Origin: Candidatus Parabeggiatoa sp. HSG14
Lineage (GTDB): Bacteria; Pseudomonadota; Gammaproteobacteria; Beggiatoales; Beggiatoaceae
NCBI GenBank assembly: GCA_030378085.1
Contig: JAUCGK010000020.1
Location: 1 to 33,242 of the forward strand
DNA length: 33,242 nt
Direction: 5' to 3'
In this document: in pieces, positions 8,060-15,953 of the stretch
Layout of the letters: every line of letters begins with the position of its first letter
Position numbering within the stretch: the first letter of the stretch is position 1
Made by a program: the position numbers and the translations under genes
Notes under the pieces: model-generated
Told to the model about the DNA's origin: nothing
What the model saw: the letters and a program-made list of their open reading frames with translations, nothing else
Databases searched by the model: none

Positions 8060-9148
8060 ATGTCAGTTTATTCAGGTAAAAGCAAAATAGATTTTTGCCA
8101 TCGATTAGGAAACGACTGGCAAGATTTAGCGACTTGTCTTGAGATTCCCACACATCGCCGTAATCAATTTCCACAAGGACGTGAATGTCAAGCAATTTGG
8201 GAATGGTTAGAAGAAGATGATGAGAGACTTCAAAAATTATCTGAAGCTTTAAAGTTTATCAAGCGTGATGATTTATTGTCAGTTCTTCAACCTAATGAAA
8301 TTACTCCCCAAAAAAAATACAAGGTAAATCCCGATATTGATTTACGCCCTCATTTACCCAACCGCAGACCACAAGAACGTCAATTGGGTAAAGCAATACA
8401 AACACATCATGATAAACAACGTCCTTTATTATGTTTAATTCATAGTAATGAGTGTCAATGCAGTGATAGCTTTGTGGATCGTCTTGCCAAATATTACCTT
8501 CCCACAGTAATTCATGGAGATGGGATCACGTCACACTTCATTCATTGTGATTTTTCAGAAGATATTGATGATTTACACCAAGATATTTCAGAAGAATTAA
8601 GTCTAAAATTATTGGGTAAACGTTTTGTTTCAGATTCTGAAATTGTTGATGCCATTGTAAACGAAAGAAATCCTATTATTTTACACTCTGATATGTGTAC
8701 TAAAAATTGGTCACGATGCGGAGGAATAAAAGTTATTCAGAATTTTATCGAATTTTGGGCAAAACTAGAATTGCCACCAACACACCGTCACTTGTTATTG
8801 ATATGTCTTTATTTCAATTACAAAGACATAAAACAGTCCCGTCTTAAAAGTTGGCTTCAGAAAAAATCTATTAATGATCAAATCCGAGAAAAATTTAAAA
8901 ACTTGGAAAAAGAAAATTTCTTAGAAAAATTTGGTATCAATGGCATTGTTTTACCAGAATTAACAAGCATTGAAAAAGAGGATGTTGAGGCATGGGCAAG
9001 GGAGCATTTGCGTAGTGTTTCCGATATTGTACGACCAAAAATTGATAATCTTTTTAAATCGCCGGATGAAACCATACCAATGTGTGATTTAGCCAGAAAA
9101 CTTCGTAAAATACTCGAAGAATTCCCACCGGATGTATTTAAGGTTTAA
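8060..9148 (+). CDS. Death-like domain plus inactive-STAND-like protein
   Basis: Residues 5-76 form a compact helical domain (FCHRLGNDWQDLATCLEIP, IWEWLEED, ALKFIKRDDL) resembling the bacterial Death-like/effector-associated adaptor domains. Residues about 98-250 start with LPNRRPQERQL and LLCLIHSNECQCSDSF, the pattern I associate with iSTAND: a P-loop fold that keeps the LxxIHG-like strand but lacks a working Walker A GKT. The C-terminal third is charged and helical, ending in the conserved-looking EDVEAWAREHLR. The 362-residue protein has no membrane helix. Proteins of this kind are predicted scaffolds that join adaptor domains to effectors. The domain names rest on my recall of the families (moderate certainty); the gene itself is clear. 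Confidence 0.85.
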   Translation: MSVYSGKSKIDFCHRLGNDWQDLATCLEIPTHRRNQFPQGRECQAIWEWLEEDDERLQKLSEALKFIKRDDLLSVLQPNEITPQKKYKVNPDIDLRPHLPNRRPQERQLGKAIQTHHDKQRPLLCLIHSNECQCSDSFVDRLAKYYLPTVIHGDGITSHFIHCDFSEDIDDLHQDISEELSLKLLGKRFVSDSEIVDAIVNERNPIILHSDMCTKNWSRCGGIKVIQNFIEFWAKLELPPTHRHLLLICLYFNYKDIKQSRLKSWLQKKSINDQIREKFKNLEKENFLEKFGINGIVLPELTSIEKEDVEAWAREHLRSVSDIVRPKIDNLFKSPDETIPMCDLARKLRKILEEFPPDVFKV

Positions 9149-9200
9149 CTCCACCGCTTAGTAATACCATCATATAGATTTCAGAAAAATCACAATTATC

Positions 9201-9233
9201 ATACCTGCCAGGTTTTGAAAACCTGGCAGGTAT
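9201..9233. repeat. Covarying CTGCCAGGT palindrome
   Basis: ATACCTGCCAGG and CCTGGCAGGTAT pair around GTTTTGAAAA C-type centre bases. It is the same hairpin as at 2174-2194 and 6716-6743, with an A:T to C:G pair change in the stem. Confidence 0.65.
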
Positions 9234-9287
9234 TAAGGCCAAAATATTTATCTGAAAAGCTATAGCTTCAGGAAAGGAGATAATACA

Positions 9288-9872
9288 ATGTCAACACAAC
9301 CTCAGACAGCTTATATTACACCAGAAGAATATTTAGCTTTAGAACGCAAAGCTGAATATAAAAGTGAATACTTTGAAGGTGAAATTTTTGCAATGTCAGG
9401 CGCGAGCTTAGAACACAATCAAATCACCGCAAACGTTTTGGCTGAAATTCACACGCAATTCAAAAAACGTCCTTGTCGAGTGTATGTCAACGATATGCGT
9501 GTTAAGGTAAGTCCAACGGGTTTATATACCTATCCTGATATTGTGGCACTTTGCGACAAACCGCGCTTTGATGATGCACAAAAAGATACGTTGCTTAATC
9601 CCACTGTACTCATTGAAGTACTTTCCGATAGCACTGCCAACTATGATCGAGGTACCAAGTTTAAGCATTATCGTACTTTGGACTCCCTTAAAGAGTATCT
9701 TCTGGTTGCCCAAGATGAATATCACATTGAACACCATGTCAAACAGGAGAATAATCAATGGTTATTATCAGAAACCAGCGATTTGCAAGAGGTTATTGAA
9801 CTGCCTTCAATTAACTGTCATTTAGCCTTAATTGATATTTACGACAAGGTTGAAATTGTTAAAAGTAATTGA
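9288..9872 (+). CDS. Uma2 family (DUF820) putative endonuclease
   Basis: The 194-residue protein matches the Uma2 fold, a restriction-endonuclease-like domain expanded in cyanobacteria and sulfur bacteria. Visible landmarks are YITPEEYLALERKAEYKSEY and FEGEIFAMSGAS near the N-terminus, YPDIVAL with an acidic residue near 83, and LIEVLSDSTANYDRG with Glu near 109 and the conserved D-R-G-K-F region. The PD-(D/E)XK-like core is intact. The biological role of the family is unsettled. A strong AGGAAAGGAG ribosome-binding site precedes the ATG. It lies between the iSTAND and MoxR genes, but repeats separate it from both, so it may be a passenger. Confidence 0.92.
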   Translation: MSTQPQTAYITPEEYLALERKAEYKSEYFEGEIFAMSGASLEHNQITANVLAEIHTQFKKRPCRVYVNDMRVKVSPTGLYTYPDIVALCDKPRFDDAQKDTLLNPTVLIEVLSDSTANYDRGTKFKHYRTLDSLKEYLLVAQDEYHIEHHVKQENNQWLLSETSDLQEVIELPSINCHLALIDIYDKVEIVKSN

Positions 9873-9995
9873 CAGTTGTTTCGGGAATGAGTGGAGCGAT
9901 TTCCCGAAACTAAAGCCAAATATGGGTTTCGGGAAATCTACTAGATAAATGTGGGTTTCGGGAAATCCACTTCGTTCCATTCCCGAAACAACTGT
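9872..9995. repeat. 124-bp GTTTCGGGAA inverted-repeat element
   Basis: Exact 18-bp ends, ACAGTTGTTTCGGGAATG and CATTCCCGAAACAACTGT, face each other. They enclose two internal copies of GTGGGTTTCGGGAAAT-like sequence. The left end overlaps the last base of the Uma2 stop codon. It is probably a small non-autonomous element or a transcription-ending structure upstream of MoxR. Confidence 0.7.
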
Positions 9996-10025
9996 TAAAC
10001 GTAGTTAATTTCAAAAGGATAAAAA

Positions 10026-11018
10026 ATGAACTTTCCATTTTACACCGAGGAACCCCCAAAAAGTTCTCCTACTAAACCGGTTGAGTTACCGCAATCGCGT
10101 CAAAAAAATCAAACGCGCCCCGAAGCTTATTTGCCAGACGAAGGATTGGTTAAAGCGGTGAATGTTGCATTGTTATTGGGACAACCATTGTTATTAACTG
10201 GGGAGCCAGGAACGGGAAAAACACAATTAGCCTATAGTCTCGCCTATCAATTGGGTTTAGGGGAATTGCTTAAATTTGAAACCAAATCAACTTCTACCGC
10301 CCGTGATTTATTTTATATATACGATGCGCTGGGGCGATTTCATGCGGCACAAGCAGCAAAATTGGGTGAAACCGATATCCGAAAACGCAGTGTTGATTAC
10401 TTAACCTACAATGCCTTAGGTAAGGCGATTATACGCACAAACCCGCCTGAAACCGTGAAAGATTATTTACCCGCCGGTTTTAGTCACACCGAACCCCGCC
10501 GCTCGGTGGTATTAATTGATGAAATTGATAAAGCACCCAGTGATTTTCCGAATGATATTCTCAATGAAATTGAGAACTTATATTTTCGTATTCCAGAATT
10601 AGGCAATGTAGAAATCAAAGCCACAGAGAATCTGGCACCAATATTGGTACTCACCAGTAATTCAGAAAAACCATTACCCGAAGCGTTTTTACGTCGTTGT
10701 ATTTACTACAATCTGCCTTTTCCAGAAAAAGAGCGTTTAGAGAAAATTATTGAGGCACGTTTAGACACATTTCCCAATAATGATTTTCTGAATAAAGCCT
10801 TGGAAATATTTTTGCAATTGCGGCAAGAGGGGAGATTGCGTAAAAAACCTTCAACCGCTGAATTACTCAATTGGTTAATGGTTCTGCGTGATATGTATCC
10901 GAATGTCGATAATCCTATTGCGACTCATCCTGAATGTGTGTTAGATACGTTGAGTAGTTTGGTGAAAATGAAGGAAGATATTGATAAGGCTAAGGATATT
11001 TTAATTGCCACAAAATAA
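10026..11018 (+). CDS. MoxR-type AAA+ ATPase
   Basis: The 330-residue protein has a single AAA+ module. Walker A GEPGTGKT spans 59-66, Walker B VVLIDEIDKAP lies near 160, sensor 1 is in ILVLTSNSEKPLPEAF, and the arginine region FLRRCIYYNLPFP lies near 221. MoxR proteins act as chaperone-like remodellers paired with vWA proteins. The vWA-like protein C encoded 0.8 kb downstream supplies that partner here. A gap of 15 bp to the HsdR_N-like gene indicates co-transcription. The ribosome-binding site AAAGGA lies 6 bases before ATG. Confidence in the family is high; its client is unknown. Confidence 0.95.
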   Translation: MNFPFYTEEPPKSSPTKPVELPQSRQKNQTRPEAYLPDEGLVKAVNVALLLGQPLLLTGEPGTGKTQLAYSLAYQLGLGELLKFETKSTSTARDLFYIYDALGRFHAAQAAKLGETDIRKRSVDYLTYNALGKAIIRTNPPETVKDYLPAGFSHTEPRRSVVLIDEIDKAPSDFPNDILNEIENLYFRIPELGNVEIKATENLAPILVLTSNSEKPLPEAFLRRCIYYNLPFPEKERLEKIIEARLDTFPNNDFLNKALEIFLQLRQEGRLRKKPSTAELLNWLMVLRDMYPNVDNPIATHPECVLDTLSSLVKMKEDIDKAKDILIATK

Positions 11019-11033
11019 AACAGGAGAAATACG

Positions 11034-11669
11034 ATGAGTAAAACTATTCGTGCAACTGATATCTCATTACATGACTTGGAAACCAAATTTGGTCTTCAAC
11101 TGAGCAATGATGAACAATTTTTTTCTGAATGGCAAACAGATTTAACAGAAATAACCCATTTAGATAAACAAGTTATGAATCAAGTGAAAGCAAGTTATTT
11201 CAACTTAGTTAAGTATCCTCCATTACTTGAAGATACGGTTAAAATGGCAATACTAGGGCCATTATTACATCTCGCTGTTTTTTTTTCATATCCCTTTCAT
11301 ACCAAATCAGAATATTCGGTTAAAGTCTCCCATAAGGATGGTGATGTGATTGTTGAAGGAAAAATTGATGTTTTGGTTTTGAAAGAGCAATTTTGGGTCA
11401 TGGTTATTGAATCAAAACAGGCTGCCTTTTCGATTGAGGCTGGATTAGCACAAATATTGGCTTACATGTTAGCTCATGAGAATCAAGACAAACCTTGTTT
11501 TGGCATGATAACAACCGGTGGAAGTTTTGTCTTTATCAAACTGGTAAAAGGGAAGACTCCACAATATGCTTTATCTAAGGTGTTTGAACTTCGGAATCCG
11601 GGCAATGAGTTATATACAGTTTTAAGCGTGTTGAAACGATTAGAGCAAGTAGCATTAAGTGAAAAATAA
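11034..11669 (+). CDS. HsdR N-terminal-like PD-(D/E)XK nuclease domain protein
   Basis: The 211-residue protein resembles the N-terminal nuclease domain of type I restriction subunits without the helicase part. Its core reads EGKIDVLVL (Asp near 111), a strand ending in VIESKQA (E-x-K near 124-128) and a following helix EAGLAQILAYM, the classic D...ExK...Q arrangement. It starts 15 bp after MoxR with a good AGGAGA site, so the two are likely one transcript. No HsdM or HsdS is present, so it is not a standard restriction system. Free-standing versions are common in cyanobacteria and sulfur bacteria. It may be a DNA-cutting effector of the MoxR-vWA locus or an unrelated small nuclease. Confidence 0.85.
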   Translation: MSKTIRATDISLHDLETKFGLQLSNDEQFFSEWQTDLTEITHLDKQVMNQVKASYFNLVKYPPLLEDTVKMAILGPLLHLAVFFSYPFHTKSEYSVKVSHKDGDVIVEGKIDVLVLKEQFWVMVIESKQAAFSIEAGLAQILAYMLAHENQDKPCFGMITTGGSFVFIKLVKGKTPQYALSKVFELRNPGNELYTVLSVLKRLEQVALSEK

Positions 11670-11694
11670 TTCCACCAAATAATTCCACCAAATA

Positions 11695-11840
11695 GTTCCA
11701 CCGATTTCATCGGTGGCTATTCACATTTAACCCCTTCAGGGTTAGCACATCACCCCAACGGGGTGAAACGTGAATAGCCATAGGTGAAACCTATGGTACA
11801 TGAAAAATAGACGAACCAACCCCAACGGGGTTGAATGTAA
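11695..11840. repeat. REP-type inverted pair, isolated copy
   Basis: An inverted pair of two-hairpin units contains ACCGATTTCATCGGT, AACCCCTTCAGGGTT, CCCCAACGGGG and CCATAGGTGAAACCTATGG. It matches the array at 14697-15390 but lacks the long linker. It separates the HsdR_N-like gene from protein C and reaches to within five bases of the chosen start of C. Confidence 0.8.
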
Positions 11841-11844
11841 ACAC

Positions 11845-14577
11845 ATGACTACAACAGAAATCCTAACTAAAGAATTAATCAACTTTATAGACAAATTGCG
11901 CTTTGCCGACTACAACATCGGGGAGGCGCAATACATTGCCGTGCAAGATTTGATTTTAACATTAGCAGCACAAGGTAAACTCCCCTCTGAACTAGCTGAA
12001 CTACGGCAGTTTTTAGCACCCATACTCTGTCATTCACCTAAAGAACAGGATGAATTTGAAACACATTTTAATCAATGGGTAAAGCAATTTCATCAAACAA
12101 CTGTTGTTGAGACTAAAATCAACCCTTTAAATGATATTGAATCTGAACTACACACTATAGAAAATGGTAATACCTTATGGAAATGGCTCTTTATTATCTT
12201 TGTTATAGTATTTCTTTCAAGTATTCTTGTTTATTGCTCAGATATAGCCATCGCCCAAACTATGCAACAAGGAAGTGAGGAAGTTGCCCAACCCATACAA
12301 CCAGACAAAATAAAACCAGTAAGTTCTTCTTTAACAGATAAATTACCATCATTACAAGTATGGTTCACTTTACTATCGCCATTTTTAGTTTTATTGTTGT
12401 GGCGATTATGGTGGTGGTATCGGGCGCAACTCTTCTTGGCAAGGCAATCCACCAAAGAACCGCCTGATATAAAAAAATTATTTGTTCAGTCCATAGATGA
12501 TAAGTTTTTTAAATCAGTGAGCTTGGCACGTACTGCACAACAGTTACGCAAACATATCTCTATACAGGCAAATTTGCTGGATATTGATGCTACTGTTGAA
12601 AAAACAATCCAATCTGGCGGTTGGTTTGTACCTGTCACCGGTACGATTAAAACTCGTCCAGAATATTTAGCGTTGATAGATAGAACGACTTTCAATGATC
12701 ATCAGACCCAATTAATCAATTCACTGATTAATCAATTAGTTGCTGATGATGTCTCAGTTACACGCTATTATTTTGATACAGTGCCACGCCGTTGCTATCC
12801 AGAAAAAAGTCAACAGGCATCGCTCATGCTAATAGAATTAGCACAACATTATCCCGAACATCGGTTGATGGTTTTTTCTGATGGCAATGGACTCATTAAT
12901 CCCATTACTTGTAAAGTTGTCAATTGGATTGAACAATTTTCGGTATGGTCGCAAAGGGCATTGTTTACTTTAGAAAGTCCTGAACAATGGGGATACCGAG
13001 AGCAGCTATTAGATGGGGCCGATTTCCTTATTTTGCCAGCGAATGAGGAGGGATTACAAGGACTGGTTGAACAAATTAACACTGGTACTTGGCAGCCTAA
13101 GCCTACTGATTCGTTTTCTGGGGAATTTCCTGAATATCTTCAAGAACGTCCGCGGCGTTGGCTTGAACACCATGCACTGGATGCTCCTGTATTGACAGAA
13201 TTACTCAAACAGGTACGGGATTTTCTGGGAGATGCAGCTTATTATTGGTTCAGTGCCTGTGCGGTTTATCCAGAACTACGTTGGCAATTAACGCTTTATC
13301 TAGGCGAACAACTGAAATCATTGACTGAGGAACGTCTGGCTAAGTTAGCGCGTTTGCCTTGGTTTCGTTATGGGTATATGCCAGATTGGTTACGTGAGCA
13401 GTTGATAAAAGAGTTATCTTTGACTCAAGAGCGTGAAATACGCACAGCATTGTACAAGCGATTGCTGGAAACCTCAGATAAACCGTTATCAGACTTTAAT
13501 TTGGAAATTGCGAAACCGCAACAAAATTCCTTGTCTGCTTTAGTACAACGGCTATTGCCAAAATGGTCAAAAAAAGCACCGAAAAATAGTCCATTACATG
13601 ACCATGTATTTATGACTTTCATGGGAGATAAATTAGCTGTTAAGATACCAAAAATATTGCGTAATTTATTTTCTCAATCTCCTGAACCCACAACACCAAA
13701 AAAACTTTCTGCTTTAAATCCCCAAGACTATCTCCGCTTATTATGGTGGATTTTGGTTATGCCACAGCAATTGATAGACTATCGAGAAAAATTTGCTGAA
13801 GAAGATGATAGGCGTGTAGGTAAGTGGTTGGTTAGTACCCTAATATGGTTGCCTTTGTTAATGCCTAGCTTGGCTTTGGGATTAGAGTGGCTACCTCATT
13901 CAAATAATACGTGGTTGCCAGAGACTTATTTGTGGACGAGTGTCGGATTAGTAGGATGTTGGTTATTGGGGGGATGGTTGGGATATTTGCATGAAGAGTC
14001 GGCTTTCAGCGTAAGATGGTTAGGATATTTTTTGCATGAAAAGTCGGCGTTCGGCGTACAGGGCACCGTGGCGTTCAGTGCTGCGTTCGGCGTGATACTC
14101 GGCGTGGGGAGCGGCGTGGGGAGCGGCGTGGGGATCATCGTGGCAAATGTTGTGGCGTTCGGCATGGCATTCAGCATGGTGTTCAGGATAGCACACAACG
14201 TGGCGAACGGTGTGACATTAAGTGTGGCGATTTTCGTGGCGATTTTCGTGGCATTCGATGTGGCGATTTTCGTGGCGAACAGCGATGCGAGCGGCATGGA
14301 GAGCATCATAACGAGCAACGTGACGTTCGTTGTGGTGAGCGGCGTGGTGATCGTTTTGGCGTTAGTTTTGGCGTTCGTCTTGGCGTTAAGCGTGACGTTT
14401 TTTGTGATGATCGGCGTGGCGAGCATCGTGGCAAGCATCGTAGCGAGCATCGTGGAAAAAAGTTTAGAAACCGGCACTCCTTCTTGGTTCGCTCGCTTCG
14501 CTTTCCTACTGCTGATTGTTGCTCACCTCTTTTTGATTTTCTTCTGCTTTTTGGGTGGCTGGCGGTTGTTTGTTTGA
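11845..14577 (+). CDS. Protein C: CoxE/vWA-like protein with membrane repeat module
   Basis: Annotated as 910 residues. An upstream ATG at 11800 would add 15 residues, but those are translated REP sequence, so I chose the ATG at 11845. In order: a CoxE-type helical N-domain (FIDKLRFADYNIGEAQY, LAPILCHSPKEQDEFETHF); two membrane helices around 115-135 and 170-190; and a vWA-like domain with YLALIDRTT in place of the MIDAS DxSxS and with LMVFSDGNGL. A helical region follows. The C-terminal third holds NPQDYLRLLWWxLVMPQQL, VGKWLVSTLIW, a hydrophobic tract of 12-base repeats (VAIF, GVGS, VASI units) and EKSLETGTP, as in A and B. It probably partners the MoxR ATPase. The MIDAS looks partly degenerate. 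G+C in the repeats is clearly above that of the rest of the gene. Confidence 0.85.
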   Translation: MTTTEILTKELINFIDKLRFADYNIGEAQYIAVQDLILTLAAQGKLPSELAELRQFLAPILCHSPKEQDEFETHFNQWVKQFHQTTVVETKINPLNDIESELHTIENGNTLWKWLFIIFVIVFLSSILVYCSDIAIAQTMQQGSEEVAQPIQPDKIKPVSSSLTDKLPSLQVWFTLLSPFLVLLLWRLWWWYRAQLFLARQSTKEPPDIKKLFVQSIDDKFFKSVSLARTAQQLRKHISIQANLLDIDATVEKTIQSGGWFVPVTGTIKTRPEYLALIDRTTFNDHQTQLINSLINQLVADDVSVTRYYFDTVPRRCYPEKSQQASLMLIELAQHYPEHRLMVFSDGNGLINPITCKVVNWIEQFSVWSQRALFTLESPEQWGYREQLLDGADFLILPANEEGLQGLVEQINTGTWQPKPTDSFSGEFPEYLQERPRRWLEHHALDAPVLTELLKQVRDFLGDAAYYWFSACAVYPELRWQLTLYLGEQLKSLTEERLAKLARLPWFRYGYMPDWLREQLIKELSLTQEREIRTALYKRLLETSDKPLSDFNLEIAKPQQNSLSALVQRLLPKWSKKAPKNSPLHDHVFMTFMGDKLAVKIPKILRNLFSQSPEPTTPKKLSALNPQDYLRLLWWILVMPQQLIDYREKFAEEDDRRVGKWLVSTLIWLPLLMPSLALGLEWLPHSNNTWLPETYLWTSVGLVGCWLLGGWLGYLHEESAFSVRWLGYFLHEKSAFGVQGTVAFSAAFGVILGVGSGVGSGVGIIVANVVAFGMAFSMVFRIAHNVANGVTLSVAIFVAIFVAFDVAIFVANSDASGMESIITSNVTFVVVSGVVIVLALVLAFVLALSVTFFVMIGVASIVASIVASIVEKSLETGTPSWFARFAFLLLIVAHLFLIFFCFLGGWRLFV
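14050..14460 (+). repeat. 12-bp-period coding repeats in protein C
   Basis: The coding sequence becomes a run of imperfect 12-base units, for example GGCGTGGGGAGC three times, GTGGCGATTTTC several times and GTGGCGAGCATC-like units near the end. They encode four-residue hydrophobic steps. Codons are G/C-ending, unlike the A/T-ending codons of neighbouring genes. Such DNA is prone to copy-number change by slippage or recombination. Confidence 0.85.
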
Positions 14578-15437
14578 ATAAAGTCAGGTAGGGTGTGCAA
14601 AGCCTCATCTTGCCCATCATTTCACAATGGCATAATGTATAAATATCATTAAATATTTCAACGTCTTGATGGGCAACCGTGTTACCAACAATTTACGTTC
14701 CACCGATTTCATCGGTGGCTATTCACATTTAACCCCTTCGGGGTTGATACGTCCACGCAAATTCTTAACCCCAACGGGGTGAAACGTGAATAGCCATAGG
14801 TGAAACCTATGGAACATGGAAAATATACGAACCAACCCCCAACGAGGTTGAATGTAAAAATGATTAAATCATCACCCGTTCAAAACAACGTTTATCAACA
14901 ATTTTTTGAATTTGTATATATTTGGGTTACATCAATGCCCATTTATATTCAACCCCGTTGGGGTTGAGATTTTTATGACGTTTTCCATAGGTTGCCACCT
15001 ATGGCTATTTACATTTAACCCCTTCGGGGTTAGTACGTCCACGCAATTTCCTAACCCCAACGGGGTAAAACATGAATAGCCATAGGTGAAACCTATGGAA
15101 CACGGAAAATATACGAATCAACCCCAACGGGGTTGAATGTAAAAACGATTAAATCATCACCCATTCAAAACAACGTTTATCAACAATTTTTTGAATTTGT
15201 ATATATTTGGGTTACATCAATGCCCATTTATATTCAACCCCGTTGGGGTTGAGATTTTTATGACGTTTTCCATAGCTTGCCACCTATGGCTATTTACATT
15301 TAACCCCTTCGGGGTTGGTACGTCCACGCAATTTCCTAACCCCAAAGGGGTAAAACGTGAATAGCCATAGGTGAAACCTATGGAACGATGGAATTATGGA
15401 ACATGTTTAACTTCGGGGTTAACACATCAACGTAAAT
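14578..15437. other. Gene-free region filled by REP array
   Basis: Apart from about 120 bp of unremarkable sequence after the stop of protein C, this interval consists of the REP-type array described separately. I see no gene in it. Confidence 0.7.
14697..15390. repeat. REP-type palindrome array with 285-bp period
   Basis: Equivalent points (AACCCCTTCGGGGTT) lie at 14731, 15017 and 15302, giving periods of 286 and 285 bp. Each unit holds an inverted pair of two-hairpin REPs (CCATAGGTGAAACCTATGG and ACCCCAACGGGGT types). A nearly identical linker of about 90 bp, containing ATTTTTTGAATTTG, completes the unit. Two full units and a final REP pair are present, ending just downstream of the Y1 transposase gene. 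Isolated copies lie at 11695-11840, 15910-15953 and 25943-25992. Confidence 0.88.
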
Positions 15438-15884
15438 CTAAATTAAATATTTTTCATCAAATTCAACCCCAAATTCTTTCAATAATGTTTTATACTCATC
15501 CATAAAAGAAACCGTCTTATGGTGTTCTTCTTGATTCTTAATATATGCAATTAAATCATCTTTCGCATGATACGAATAGGTAAACGCACCATAACCATTT
15601 TGCCAATACCCGAAATTCGGAAAAACTTGATTTTCCTTTATAAATTTAGAACTCGCCACCTTTATGTCTTTTACCAAACTAGACAAAGCGATAGTAGGAT
15701 GCAAACTGGTGAGAATATGAATATGATCCTCCATTCCATTGATTCGATAGAGATGACTTTTGTTATTTTTTAAAATACCCCATATATATCGGAACAACTT
15801 TTCTCTATCTTCCTTAACTAAGGTGGGTTCTCTGTCTTTGGTTGAAAAAATGATTTGATACAATATTTGAGTGTAGGTTGACAT
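15438..15884 (-). CDS. IS200/RAYT-like Y1 (HUH) transposase
   Basis: The 148-residue single-domain Y1 transposase has the metal-binding HUH motif at His54 and His56 (GMEDHIHIL) and the catalytic Tyr114 in AYIKNQEEHH. The C-terminal LLKEFGVEFDEKYL is typical of the IS200-type family. The length is full and there is no frameshift. These enzymes cut single-stranded DNA at hairpins and form a 5-prime phosphotyrosine. The gene is flanked on both sides by REP-type palindromes (the array at 14697-15390 and a partial copy at 15910-15953). That arrangement is the one described for REP-associated tyrosine transposases. It could equally be an ordinary IS200 that landed among repeats, since I did not identify its own ends. 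Confidence 0.92.
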   Translation of the reverse strand: MSTYTQILYQIIFSTKDREPTLVKEDREKLFRYIWGILKNNKSHLYRINGMEDHIHILTSLHPTIALSSLVKDIKVASSKFIKENQVFPNFGYWQNGYGAFTYSYHAKDDLIAYIKNQEEHHKTVSFMDEYKTLLKEFGVEFDEKYLI

Positions 15885-15909
15885 TTTAAAATTTTTGGTT
15901 TTCGTATGT

Positions 15910-15953
15910 TGTTCATAGGTTACACCAGTGGCTATTTATATTCAACCCCGTTA
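15910..15953. repeat. Partial REP-type unit beside the transposase
   Basis: A degraded copy of the unit (TTCATAGGTTACACCAGTGG, CTATTTATATTCAACCCCGTT) lies about 25 bp upstream of the transposase start. Its stems no longer pair well, so it is probably a decaying member of the family. Confidence 0.55.

Noticed and set aside
11034-11669. Complete type I restriction system
   Set aside because: Only an HsdR_N-like nuclease domain is present; there is no helicase part, HsdM or HsdS.
11800-11844. Longer start for protein C
   Set aside because: The 15 extra residues are translated REP sequence (TNPNGVE); the CoxE-like domain begins after ATG 11845.
13926-14477. 183-codon minus-strand frame rich in LAT/NAKT repeats
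   Set aside because: Antisense shadow of the protein C repeats; the plus frame has conserved flanking domains shared with A and B.
14697-15390. CRISPR array
   Set aside because: The repeats are long palindromic units with a 285-bp period and near-identical linkers, not short repeats with unique spacers; no cas genes are seen.
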